This document shows positions 35,065-43,550 of a stretch of DNA of 64,000 bases, piece by piece. The translations under genes and the position numbers were made by a program. Location of the stretch: the NCBI GenBank assembly GCA_947258565.1, contig CAMYJB010000002.1:124001-188000 (forward strand), read 5' to 3'. Source of the DNA: an uncultured Woeseiaceae bacterium. GTDB taxonomy: Bacteria; Pseudomonadota; Gammaproteobacteria; Steroidobacterales; Woeseiaceae. Each line of letters opens with the position of its first letter. Within the stretch, counting starts at the first letter, position 1. The notes below the pieces were generated by a model. It saw only the letters and a program-made list of their open reading frames with translations, did not search any database and had not been told where the DNA came from.

Positions 35065-37439
35065 GCGATCGAAAACCGGCGCGAGACCTGAGCGTTGGCA
35101 CCCGGCTCGCTAATCGGTATACCTTAGCCCGCTGCTTAGGCAGAGGAGGCGCGGCCGAGACCTGGCTCGCCTCGGACCGGATCACGGGCGCGTCGGTTGC
35201 GCTCAAGATCCTCGCAGACGATGGTCGCGGCGCCGATGCGCTGCGTCGCGAGTGGCGGCTCGCGATCCGCCTGATGCATGCGCATATCGTGCGGGTGTTC
35301 GAGTTCCACGAGGACGACGGCGCTTTTTACAGCCTGCAGTTCATCGATGGTCCGGATATCAGTGTGCTCGCCGGCGCGTCTCCGGCAGAATCTCTGCCAC
35401 CGGTCGCCCTCGTCGCGGATGCCCTGCGATATGCACACGCAAAAGGTGTTGTGCACCGTGACGTCAAAGCCTCGAACATTCTTCTCGATCACAACGGTGC
35501 GCCGTACCTGATTGATTTCGGCGTTGCGGCAACCCGCGGCCAGGATCCCGGTGGTGGCTCGCTGATTGCCGCCAGTCCTCAGCAGCTCGCGGGTGACCCA
35601 CCCGATCCCGCCGACGATATATTCGCGCTCGGCGGCCTGATCTATGAGCTGTTGAGTGGTCGTTCGCCGTGGAGTTCTGCGGATACCGCGGGCGACATTC
35701 TCCACAGGGATCCGCCGCCGCTCGAGGCGGCCGATGGTTCTGCGCTGCCGGCCGGGCTGCAGGCGCTGATTGCCAGCATGCTCGACAAGGAACCATTGCG
35801 CAGGCCGGACGCGGAATCCGTCGCGGGCCGACTGGCGGAGCTGGGCTATGCTCCGGCAGCCGCCGCGAGGCGTTTCGTCGCCTCGGCGGGCGGGATTCGC
35901 GATGAAGTCATCGAGACGCGCGAGGCCGGCCGGCCGGTCAGTCGAACGCCGGGGACCGCGGCTGCCAGGAGCGGCACGGCGTCCAGCGGCATGAGCCCGC
36001 GGACGCTCGGTATCAGCCTTGCCGTTTTGCTGTTGCTGCTGCTGGGCGTCGTGTTCCTGTTGCCCGGGACAGTCGAAAAACCCGCGGCCGTGCCGGCGGC
36101 GGATACTGCAGAAGACCAGGATGCAGCGCCCGTGCCGGCGACTGACGCACCCAAAAAGCCACAGGTCGATTTCAGCGAGAATATCGACGACCTCAGCGGC
36201 CGCGACCAGCGTGTTCAGGACCGGGCATCCACCGAGGAGGTGCTGGGCGAGTTACTGTCCAAGATGGATACGCTGGAAAGCCGCGCCGTGCAGCGCTGGG
36301 GCGGGCTGCGATTTGCGCGAGCGCAGGCGGCCTATGCCGAAGGCGACGAGGCCTATCTGGCCCGCGACTATGCTACTGCGGCGCAAAAATACCGCGAAGC
36401 CATCGAGATCGTCGAACCGCTGCTGGAGGAAGTCGATAACGTGTTCGAGTCGACGTTTGCGGAAGCGCGCGCAGCGCTGGCGGCGGCCGATCCCGTCGAG
36501 GCCGTGCGCCTGTTCGACCTTGCTGCCGCGATCAGCCCGGGGCACCGGGGGGCGCAGCAGGGCCTGGTGCGCGCGCGCAACCTGGAAACTGTCCTGTCAC
36601 TGATGGACCAGGGCCTGGCGCATGAGAAGGACCTGGAGCTCCAGGTAGCCCGGCAGAGCTTCGAACGCGCGGTCGAACTCGATCCGGCATGGGAGCCCGC
36701 GCAGCTCGCACTGGAAAGAGTACGCGGCACGATTCGGCAGATGGAGTTCGACCTGCGCATGACGGAGGGCTTGACCGCGCTGGCCGAGGGCGACTTTCTT
36801 GCAGCTCGTGCGGCGTTTCGCATGGCGCAGCAGCAGAAGCCGGGTTCGCCGGAGCCGGCCGACGGCCTGCTGCAGGTGGACCAGGGTATTCGACTGCAGG
36901 AAATCGCGTCACTTGAGCAAAAGGCGCAGCAGCAGGAGCAGGCGGAAGCGTGGAGCGACGCGACCAAAACTTACGAACGTATCCTCGAACTGGATTCCAA
37001 CCTGGCGTTCGCCCAGGACGGCATCGTCCGGACTCGCCAGATGGAGGCCCTGCACGAAATGCTGGACCGCTTCATCGCGGAACCGGACAGCCTGAGCAGG
37101 CAGTCGAACATGCAGTCCGCAACCAGGCTTCTGCTCGATGTCACACGCATGGAAAGCATCGGGCCGCGCCTGGCGGATCGGCGCGACGAGCTGTCGAGAC
37201 TGTTGAAACGGGCCGCAACGCCCCTCACGGTGAGGTTGGTATCCGACAACCGGACCGAGGTTTCCATCTACAAAGTTGGTAAACTCGGCAGCTTCGACGA
37301 GCATGAACTCAACCTTCGGCCGGGCACCTACGTCGCGGTCGGCGTGCGCCCCGGATACCGCGACGTACGTCTGGAGTTCCGCGTGGCACCGGAAATTGAC
37401 ATGCAGCCCATTGTCGTTCGCTGCGAGGAACCAATTTGA
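35061..37439 (+). CDS. Transmembrane Ser/Thr kinase with repeat-rich periplasmic region
   Basis: A 792-residue protein. Residues 20-280 are a Hanks-type kinase (GRGGAAETW, VALKI with Lys49, VHRDVKASN with Asp134 and Asn139, IDFG at 151-154), though the usual APE reads SPQ. A Pro/Ala/Ser linker leads to one membrane helix at about 317-336 (ISLAVLLLLLLGVVFLL). The remaining 450 residues are helical, with several TPR-like pairs (YATAAQKYREAIEIVEPLLEE, VARQSFERAVELDPAWEPA, WSDATKTYERILELDSN), ending in a beta region (LTVRLVSDNRTEVSIYKVGKL, then a PEGA-like RPGTYVAVGVRPGYRDV). The kinase should face the cytosol and the repeats the periplasm, a receptor-kinase topology. Start and stop overlap both neighbours. 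Confidence 0.9.
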   Translation: MSDRKPARDLSVGTRLANRYTLARCLGRGGAAETWLASDRITGASVALKILADDGRGADALRREWRLAIRLMHAHIVRVFEFHEDDGAFYSLQFIDGPDISVLAGASPAESLPPVALVADALRYAHAKGVVHRDVKASNILLDHNGAPYLIDFGVAATRGQDPGGGSLIAASPQQLAGDPPDPADDIFALGGLIYELLSGRSPWSSADTAGDILHRDPPPLEAADGSALPAGLQALIASMLDKEPLRRPDAESVAGRLAELGYAPAAAARRFVASAGGIRDEVIETREAGRPVSRTPGTAAARSGTASSGMSPRTLGISLAVLLLLLLGVVFLLPGTVEKPAAVPAADTAEDQDAAPVPATDAPKKPQVDFSENIDDLSGRDQRVQDRASTEEVLGELLSKMDTLESRAVQRWGGLRFARAQAAYAEGDEAYLARDYATAAQKYREAIEIVEPLLEEVDNVFESTFAEARAALAAADPVEAVRLFDLAAAISPGHRGAQQGLVRARNLETVLSLMDQGLAHEKDLELQVARQSFERAVELDPAWEPAQLALERVRGTIRQMEFDLRMTEGLTALAEGDFLAARAAFRMAQQQKPGSPEPADGLLQVDQGIRLQEIASLEQKAQQQEQAEAWSDATKTYERILELDSNLAFAQDGIVRTRQMEALHEMLDRFIAEPDSLSRQSNMQSATRLLLDVTRMESIGPRLADRRDELSRLLKRAATPLTVRLVSDNRTEVSIYKVGKLGSFDEHELNLRPGTYVAVGVRPGYRDVRLEFRVAPEIDMQPIVVRCEEPI

Positions 37440-39862
37440 GTCTGAACCTATTCATCAGGGATGTTGAAGGCGAACGACGAATAGAGGCGGAGCGCTTGCC
37501 GCTGCGCGTCGGCACCGGCAGCGACTGCGATCTGCGCCTGCCGGGTCCCGGCGGCGGCCCGGTCATGATGCTCGATGTGCTCGACGACGTGCCCTTCGTG
37601 CAGCCCGTCGGCCGCGACGATTCGATGGCCGTTAACGGCGAGCCGCTTCTTGCCAGCCGACGTCTGCAAAATGGTGACGAGCTGCGCTATTTCGGTAGCC
37701 GTATTGCTGTACACCTCGACGAGGCCCGGTTGATCCTGGAAGTCCGGCTCGAGGACAGCGCTTACGTGACGAAGCCGCCCGACCTGGGCGACGCCGGCGA
37801 ACAGCCGACCGAGGAAACCATCGCGCCGACGGCTTTCCGGCGCGCGGCGGAGTCGCCCCTTGCGGCAGCGGACAAGGCGGGGCACGGCAGCCTGCGATGG
37901 ATCATCGGCGCCGCCCTGATGTTTCTGGTCGTTGTGTCCTTTCTCCTGTTCACCGCGAAATCTGTCAAGTTCGAGGTGACGCCGGGCGAGCCGGATTCCT
38001 TCTCCGTCAGCGGCGGCTGGTTTCGCATGCCGCTCGGCGATCGCGTGTTGCTGCGCAAGGGCAGCTATACGGTGCAGGTGTCACAGCAGGGGTATTTCGA
38101 CGTAACGCGGAAATTCGAGGTGGGCGACGAGCAAAACGTCATTATCGACATAGAGATGCGCCGGCTGCCAGGACACGTAACGGTGGTCACCAATCCGCCC
38201 ACGGACGCGGTTGTCGCAATCAATGAGAGCGAGGTGGGGCCCGCACCGTTCGGGCCGATCGAGTTGTTGCCGGGTGAACACAGCGTCAGCGTGCGCGCCA
38301 AGCGATTTCTACCCTACAACGGCGTCATCAACGTACCCGGACTCGGCAGGCACGAACAACTCAGCGTGCAGCTGGTGCCCCGCTGGGCAGAGGTCGAGAT
38401 CAGCTCGGAACCGCCGGGGGCGCGCATCTTTTCAGGTGAACAAAAGGTCGGCGAGACGCCGGCAATCATCGAGTTGATGGAGGGCACGCACCAGATAAGC
38501 GTCGTGCGCGACGGCTACAGCGCCTGGGACGGCACGGTGGTCGCGGAGCCCAATTCCGACGTGGTGCTGCCGCTTATCCGGCTGCTGCCGGCTAACGCCA
38601 AACTGCTCGTCAACTCCATCCCGCGTGGCGCCAACGTCACCGTGAACGGCCGATACCGCGGCCAGTCGCCAATATCGCTCGACCTGGCACCGGACGTCAA
38701 CTACGAAATCGGACTGTCAAAAGCCGGCTACGGCATGACCAGCCGCAAGGTGCGCCTGGCGGCGGCGGCCAGCGACTCGATCACGGTCGATCTCACGGCC
38801 AGGACCGGGACGCTGACGGTCAATGTCCAGCCCGCGGACGCGACCGTCTACGTGGACGGCCGGGCGCGCGGAACCGGCAGCGCAACATTGCGCCTGAGTT
38901 CGGCGCCGCACCGTATCGACGTGCGCAAGCCGGGCTACGAATCCTGGTCGCGCACCGTGACGCCTCGTCCGGGTTATCCGCAGACACTGTCCGCGCGCCT
39001 GCGCTCAGAGGAGGAGATCGCGCGCGAGTCGGTGGCACTGGAGCGCAAGACGGCGGCCGGCCAGGTATTGCGGCGGGTCGAACCCGGCACCTTCACCCTG
39101 GGGTCGTCGCGCAGCGAGCAGGGGCGGCGGGCGAATGAAGTCATCGTACCGGTCAGGGTGAGCAAACCGTTCCTGATCGGCGTGAGGGAAGTGACCAACC
39201 GGGAATTTGCAGAGTTTCGGGAGAACCACGATTCCGGCGCCGATATTCACCCATCCATGGCCGGCGACAACAACCCCGTGGCCAATGTCACCTGGGCGGA
39301 CGCTGCGCAGTACTGCAACTGGCTCAGCGCTCGCGAAGGCCTGACGCCTGTTTACAAGGAGGAGTTCGGCGAGTGGGTTGCAATACGGCCGTTCCCGGAC
39401 GGTTACCGCCTGCCGACCGAGGCGGAGTGGGCCTGGGCCATTCGCTACCAGGGCGGCAACGGCGCACTGAAGTTTTCCTGGGGCAAGGACTGGCCACCGC
39501 GGCGGGACGCGGGCAACTACGCCGACAAGTCCGCGGCCGATCTCGTGCCCACGATCATCCCTACCTATGATGACGGCTTCGCATCGACTGCGGAAGGTGG
39601 CAAATTTCCCGCCAACGCCATAGGAATATTCGACGGCGCCGGAAACGTGGCCGAATGGGTGAACGATTTCTACACGGTCCCAGCTCCGGGCGTTACTTCA
39701 CCGCTCGTCGACCCGTTGGGTCCCGAGCGCGGACAGTCGTACGTGATCAGGGGCTCGAGCTGGCGGCACGCGTCGCCGACCGAGCTGCGGCTGTCGTACC
39801 GGGACTACGGCAATGATAAGCGGCCGGACGTCGGTTTTCGCGTGGCGCGCAATGCCGACTGA
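37436..39862 (+). CDS. Membrane protein with FHA-like, PEGA and SUMF1-type domains
   Basis: An 808-residue single-pass protein. Residues 1-110 look FHA-like (LPLRVGTGSDCDLRLPG, VNGEPL, LQNGDELRYFG) but lack a clear S-R-x-H phosphopeptide motif. A membrane helix spans about 155-176. Several PEGA-type beta repeats follow (about 190-530; VEISSEPPGARIFSG, LLVNSIPRGANVTVNGRYRG, LTVNVQPADATVYVDGRARG). Residues 545-808 form a SUMF1/formylglycine-enzyme fold ending RGSSWRHASPTELRLSYRD. The catalytic cysteines of true formylglycine enzymes are absent there, so a ligand- or wall-binding role is likelier. The TTG start at 37436 overlaps the kinase stop and sits seven bases after GAGGA. It probably passes a cytosolic phospho-signal to the periplasm or the reverse. 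Confidence 0.88.
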   Translation: MSLNLFIRDVEGERRIEAERLPLRVGTGSDCDLRLPGPGGGPVMMLDVLDDVPFVQPVGRDDSMAVNGEPLLASRRLQNGDELRYFGSRIAVHLDEARLILEVRLEDSAYVTKPPDLGDAGEQPTEETIAPTAFRRAAESPLAAADKAGHGSLRWIIGAALMFLVVVSFLLFTAKSVKFEVTPGEPDSFSVSGGWFRMPLGDRVLLRKGSYTVQVSQQGYFDVTRKFEVGDEQNVIIDIEMRRLPGHVTVVTNPPTDAVVAINESEVGPAPFGPIELLPGEHSVSVRAKRFLPYNGVINVPGLGRHEQLSVQLVPRWAEVEISSEPPGARIFSGEQKVGETPAIIELMEGTHQISVVRDGYSAWDGTVVAEPNSDVVLPLIRLLPANAKLLVNSIPRGANVTVNGRYRGQSPISLDLAPDVNYEIGLSKAGYGMTSRKVRLAAAASDSITVDLTARTGTLTVNVQPADATVYVDGRARGTGSATLRLSSAPHRIDVRKPGYESWSRTVTPRPGYPQTLSARLRSEEEIARESVALERKTAAGQVLRRVEPGTFTLGSSRSEQGRRANEVIVPVRVSKPFLIGVREVTNREFAEFRENHDSGADIHPSMAGDNNPVANVTWADAAQYCNWLSAREGLTPVYKEEFGEWVAIRPFPDGYRLPTEAEWAWAIRYQGGNGALKFSWGKDWPPRRDAGNYADKSAADLVPTIIPTYDDGFASTAEGGKFPANAIGIFDGAGNVAEWVNDFYTVPAPGVTSPLVDPLGPERGQSYVIRGSSWRHASPTELRLSYRDYGNDKRPDVGFRVARNAD

Positions 39863-39924
39863 ATTTCATGCGACAATTGAGCCGTGCGGCGGTCAAATAA
39901 CGAGGTGATGACAGGGGATCGACG

Positions 39925-40170
39925 ATGCATCGTTATCTGTTGACCATTTTGCTGCTACTGCTGCTCGCGAGCGCCCGGGCCCAGGACAGTGCCCCGGGCG
40001 AAGAGACCGAAGCACCGGCTGCAAAGGAGACGGCGGAAGAAGCGCCCGACGAACAGGAAGACGATCCCGACCTGGATGAAGAAAGCTACCTGGATGCCGA
40101 GGAAGAGGATTTCGTGCCGACCGAGGACATACCCGCCGACCAGGCAATCCCATTCCCCACGGACATCTGA
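39925..40170 (+). CDS. Small acidic secreted protein
   Basis: An 81-residue protein with a clear signal peptide (MHRYLLTILLLLLLASARAQ) and a mature part of about 60 residues that is over one-third Glu/Asp, with no cysteine or aromatic core apart from Tyr and Phe. It is predicted disordered and strongly negative. No family recognised. The gene is on the cluster strand, 62 bases after the SUMF1-type gene and 93 before the channel gene. It may be a periplasmic cation or protein-binding partner of the machine. It is too short and biased for homology alone to be decisive; the signal peptide and position support it. Confidence 0.65.
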   Translation: MHRYLLTILLLLLLASARAQDSAPGEETEAPAAKETAEEAPDEQEDDPDLDEESYLDAEEEDFVPTEDIPADQAIPFPTDI

Positions 40171-40263
40171 TGTCCTTTCTGCTTGATTCACATGGTTTCA
40201 GAATCGATGAAATCCACCAGGACGCCTGGACCGAACCATTTTCAAGACTGATGTTGCTGAACT

Positions 40264-41064
40264 ATGAACAAAAAAAACATTCCTGTTGAGTTCGTGTTCC
40301 AGATGTTTGCACTGATCATCGCGATCATCGTTGTGCATGCGTTCTACGTCTCGGTCGTGCGGCCGAACGCGGCGCAGATCATCGAGGAACAGAATGCGGC
40401 CGCCGCCGCCGATCCCAACTACGTCCGCGAGCGCCGCGTCGCCGTGCTGATCAAGGACCTCGAACAGGAAGCCTGCTTCATCCTCATGTTCTGGGCGCTC
40501 GCGATCATGGGATACAAGGCAGTGATAATTTCGCGCGAGCGTGGCCTGCTCGACGTCGACCTCGTTCCGGTCGCCGAAGGGATGCGAATATTGCCTGAGG
40601 ATACGCGCGAGTTCGCCCGCCAGGTGCAGCAGTTGCCGGGCGAGCAACAACAGATGTTGCTCCCGCGTGCACTGCTGAACGCGCTCCGGCGTTTCAATTC
40701 CACGCACAATATCCAGGACGTCTCGAGCAGCACGAATACCATCTGCGAGTCCGAGGCCGAGCGGCTCGAGTCGGAGCTATCGATGATCCGTTACATCTCC
40801 TGGGCAATTCCGTCGATCGGATTTATCGGCACGGTTCGCGGTATCGGCGAGGCGCTCGCGCAGGCGGACAAGGCCGTCCAGGGCGACATCGCGGGCGTCA
40901 CCCAGAGCCTGGGCGTCGCATTCAACTCGACCTTCATCGCGCTACTGATCAGCATTTTCCTGATGTTCCTGGTGTACCAGCTGCAGCTTTTGCAGGAGCG
41001 CTTCGTGTTCGATACACAGGCGTATTGCGACGACAAGCTGATTCGCCATATGAGAGCGGACTGA
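40264..41064 (+). CDS. MotA/TolQ/ExbB-like channel protein
   Basis: A 266-residue membrane protein with about four helices: 8-30, about 70-88, 175-200 and 219-242. The third holds the family signature PSIGFIGTVRGIGEALAQAD (from Pro183), and the fourth follows TQSLGVAFNSTFIALL, matching the core of MotA_ExbB proteins. The segment between helices 2 and 3 is cytoplasmic and charged (about 90-170). Four helices rather than the three of TolQ/ExbB recall MotA/ZorA. Members form pentamers that pass protons or Na+ with two MotB/TolR/ExbD-type partners. No MotB, TolR or ExbD gene is nearby; instead two vWA proteins with an ExbD-like anchor follow (42438 and 43551). Confidence 0.9.
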   Translation: MNKKNIPVEFVFQMFALIIAIIVVHAFYVSVVRPNAAQIIEEQNAAAAADPNYVRERRVAVLIKDLEQEACFILMFWALAIMGYKAVIISRERGLLDVDLVPVAEGMRILPEDTREFARQVQQLPGEQQQMLLPRALLNALRRFNSTHNIQDVSSSTNTICESEAERLESELSMIRYISWAIPSIGFIGTVRGIGEALAQADKAVQGDIAGVTQSLGVAFNSTFIALLISIFLMFLVYQLQLLQERFVFDTQAYCDDKLIRHMRAD

Positions 41065-41083
41065 ACGCCGCGCGGAGCGACGG

Positions 41084-42448
41084 GTGTCCTTGCTTGCAGC
41101 GCATATCAACGATGCCGGGATTTCGGTACTCAATGCCGAGCGCCTGCTTTACCGGGAACCCGGATTCGCGCTTCTCGACGACGAACTAACTACGGGTTCG
41201 ACCGCCTTTCAAAATGCGAGAATAAAACCGAGAAGAATCCAGAATCGATTCTGGTCGGAGCTGACGACCGACGCGCTGCCCGACAGGCTGTTCCAGCACC
41301 TGAGTGCCGCGGACCTCGTCAGCCGGCAGCTCGAACAGATATGGCAAGCGGTTGCTGCTTCGGGCGACCGCCTGGTCGTCGCCGTACCGGCCTACATGAC
41401 GGGCGAGAATCTCGGCCTGTTTCTCGGCATCGCAAACGAGCTGCAGGTACCGATCGTCGGCCTGGTCGACGCCGCCGTCGCCGCGACGCGTCGCGAATAC
41501 CGGGGAGCGGTTCCCGTACACGTGGATCTGGGTCTTCACGTTACAATGCTGTCGCGTTTGCGGCAGAACGGTCAGGTACAGCTCGATCGCAGCGCTGTCA
41601 TCGAAAATAGTGGCTTGCTCGCACTGTACGATGCCTGGATACGGGCGATCTCGGACGCCTTCGTAAAGCAGTCGCGATTCGATCCTCTGCATACCGCAGA
41701 AACCGAGCAGCTGTTGCTCGATCGTCTCGGAGAGTGGCTGGCAAGGGCATCGGCCAACGAGAAAGTGGCGCTCGAGATCGAATACCGGGGTATTGCCCAC
41801 AATGCGGAGCTCGAATCCCTCGAGCTGATGTCGGCGGCGGCGCCCGTTTACCAGCGCATCGCGAGCCAGCTCCGGGCCGTTTACCGTGCCGAGGAAACGC
41901 CCGCAATTCAGCTGAGCGATCGAGCAGCGCGCATGCCGGGCCTTGCGGACTTGCTCGCGGCGCGCGTCGGCGGCGAGCTATTCCTGCTCGAGCCCGGCGC
42001 CACGGCGCGCGGGCTCCTGACCCGCTGCCGGGACATGCAGCGGGGCGACGGTGGCGTGACGCTGATCAGGCAGCTTCCCTGGGATCAGTCGCCTGTAATG
42101 ATCGAGCAGGACGAGACGCCCGTAGCGGCCGGACAGCCGACGCACCTGCTGTTCGAGAATACGGCCTACGCGATCGACAGCCGGGCGCTGGTGATGGGCT
42201 CGAAGCCGGTGGCCGACGAGCGCTGGATCGACCTCAGAGGCGACATGCCGGGCGTATCCCGGCGGCACTGCGCCATCGAGCGCAGGAACGGCCAGTGCAT
42301 CGTGCAGGACTTCAGCCGCTACGGCACCTTTCTCAACGGGCACAAGATCGACGGGTCTGCCGTCCTCCAGGTCGGGGACCTGATCCGCCTGGGCAGCCCC
42401 GGCTACGAGTTTCGACTGATCATGATGGAGCCGGACGATGGCACGTAA
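41084..42448 (+). CDS. Actin/Hsp70-like (ASKHA) protein with C-terminal FHA domain
   Basis: A 454-residue cytosolic protein. The first 230 residues resemble an actin/Hsp70-fold ATPase: an opening strand (AAHINDAGISVL), a central VVAVPAYMTGENLGLFLGIANELQVPIVGLVDAAVAA like the Hsp70 second-phosphate region, and a second-domain strand VPVHVDLGLHVTMLSRL. Residues 370-445 are a canonical FHA domain with GVSRRHCAIE (Ser392, Arg393, His395) and FSRYGTFLNG, which binds phosphothreonine. Key ATP loops are not fully conserved, so activity is uncertain. The GTG start lies 19 bases after the channel gene; its end overlaps the first vWA gene by 11 bases. It is the natural reader of the cluster kinases. 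Confidence 0.85.
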   Translation: MSLLAAHINDAGISVLNAERLLYREPGFALLDDELTTGSTAFQNARIKPRRIQNRFWSELTTDALPDRLFQHLSAADLVSRQLEQIWQAVAASGDRLVVAVPAYMTGENLGLFLGIANELQVPIVGLVDAAVAATRREYRGAVPVHVDLGLHVTMLSRLRQNGQVQLDRSAVIENSGLLALYDAWIRAISDAFVKQSRFDPLHTAETEQLLLDRLGEWLARASANEKVALEIEYRGIAHNAELESLELMSAAAPVYQRIASQLRAVYRAEETPAIQLSDRAARMPGLADLLAARVGGELFLLEPGATARGLLTRCRDMQRGDGGVTLIRQLPWDQSPVMIEQDETPVAAGQPTHLLFENTAYAIDSRALVMGSKPVADERWIDLRGDMPGVSRRHCAIERRNGQCIVQDFSRYGTFLNGHKIDGSAVLQVGDLIRLGSPGYEFRLIMMEPDDGT

Positions 42449-43535
42449 GCGCCGGCCCTTCGAGGTCTTCAGCATGTCGTTTCTCGACTGTATGAGTTGC
42501 GGCTTCGGAGCGGTGATCCTGTTTTTCATGATCATCAACGCCCAGGTGAAGGAGTCCACGGAGGAGGATCCGACCGAGCTGATGGCCGAGACGAAGCGCC
42601 TGGAGGTCGAGATCCTCGATGGGCGCAAGAATCTAGTGCTCGCCAAGAATACGATCGAGACGCTGGACGAAGAAAAACAGACTGCGGAAGGCAAAATCGC
42701 CGAGATCATAGCGTTGATCAAGGAACTGCGCGAAGAACTTGCCGAGTACGACGACGAAACCCTCGCCAAGATCGAGCGAATCGAGAAACTGCAGAGCGAC
42801 ATCAAGTCGCTCGAAGAAGAAGTCAAACGCCTGCTGGCGCTCAAAGCCGAAGAGGAAAACCAGGGCGCGAGGATCCGCGAATTCAGGGGCGAAGGCGACC
42901 GGCAGTACCTGACGGGCCTCAATCTGGGTGGTGACCGCACGCTCATACTCGTCGATCGTTCGGCGAGCATGCTGGACGACACGATCGTCAATATAATTCG
43001 CCGCCGTAACATGTCGGACGCGGACAAGCTGCGCGCGGTAAAGTGGCGCCAGGTTGTGGCCAGCGTCGACTGGCTCACTTCGCAGTTCAAACCCGGCAGC
43101 AAGTTCCAGATCTACATGTTCAATAACGAGGTCCAGCCGGTTGTCAAGGGCAGCGACGGCGTTTGGCTCGAGGCGGATGATGGCACCAAGCTGGACGAGG
43201 CCATACGGGTGCTGCGGCGCACGACGCCGGAGAACGGCACCAACCTGCGAGCCGCGTACGAGGTTGCTGCCAGGCTGACGCCGCGGCCGGACAACATCAT
43301 CCTGCTCGTCGACGGCCTGCCGACGATGATGGAATCCACCACCAACCGCCGGATGGTTACGGGTCGCGATCGCATGAGCATGCACGGCCGCTCGATCCGT
43401 GAACTGCCGAGCGGCATCCCGGTCAATATATTATTGTTCCCGATGGAGGGCGATTACGATGCCGCCATCGCCTACTGGACACTGGCATACGGGACCGGCG
43501 GGTCATTCATGGCCGTCAGCCGGGACTGGCCGTAG
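42438..43535 (+). CDS. Membrane-anchored vWA protein 1 with ExbD-like anchor
   Basis: A 365-residue protein. A basic N-terminus (MARKRRPFEVF) leads into one membrane helix at 15-35 starting SFLDCMSCGFGAVILFF. Asp17 sits at the head of the helix, where ExbD/TolR/MotB carry their proton-binding Asp. A long coiled coil (about 42-145) follows, then a vWA domain from about 165 with the MIDAS motif DRSAS at Asp173 and a second acidic metal loop (LLVDGLPT). By the positive-inside rule the coil and vWA domain are periplasmic. It overlaps the FHA gene by 11 bases and is followed 16 bases on by a relative with the same anchor. Role inferred: force-transmitting partner of the TolQ-like channel. Confidence 0.88.
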   Translation: MARKRRPFEVFSMSFLDCMSCGFGAVILFFMIINAQVKESTEEDPTELMAETKRLEVEILDGRKNLVLAKNTIETLDEEKQTAEGKIAEIIALIKELREELAEYDDETLAKIERIEKLQSDIKSLEEEVKRLLALKAEEENQGARIREFRGEGDRQYLTGLNLGGDRTLILVDRSASMLDDTIVNIIRRRNMSDADKLRAVKWRQVVASVDWLTSQFKPGSKFQIYMFNNEVQPVVKGSDGVWLEADDGTKLDEAIRVLRRTTPENGTNLRAAYEVAARLTPRPDNIILLVDGLPTMMESTTNRRMVTGRDRMSMHGRSIRELPSGIPVNILLFPMEGDYDAAIAYWTLAYGTGGSFMAVSRDWP

Positions 43536-43550
43536 CACGTTGGAGCGCGA

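Noticed and set aside
39071-39862. The SUMF1 domain as a formylglycine-generating sulfatase activator
   Set aside because: The active-site cysteines are not at the expected place and no sulfatase gene is in the window.
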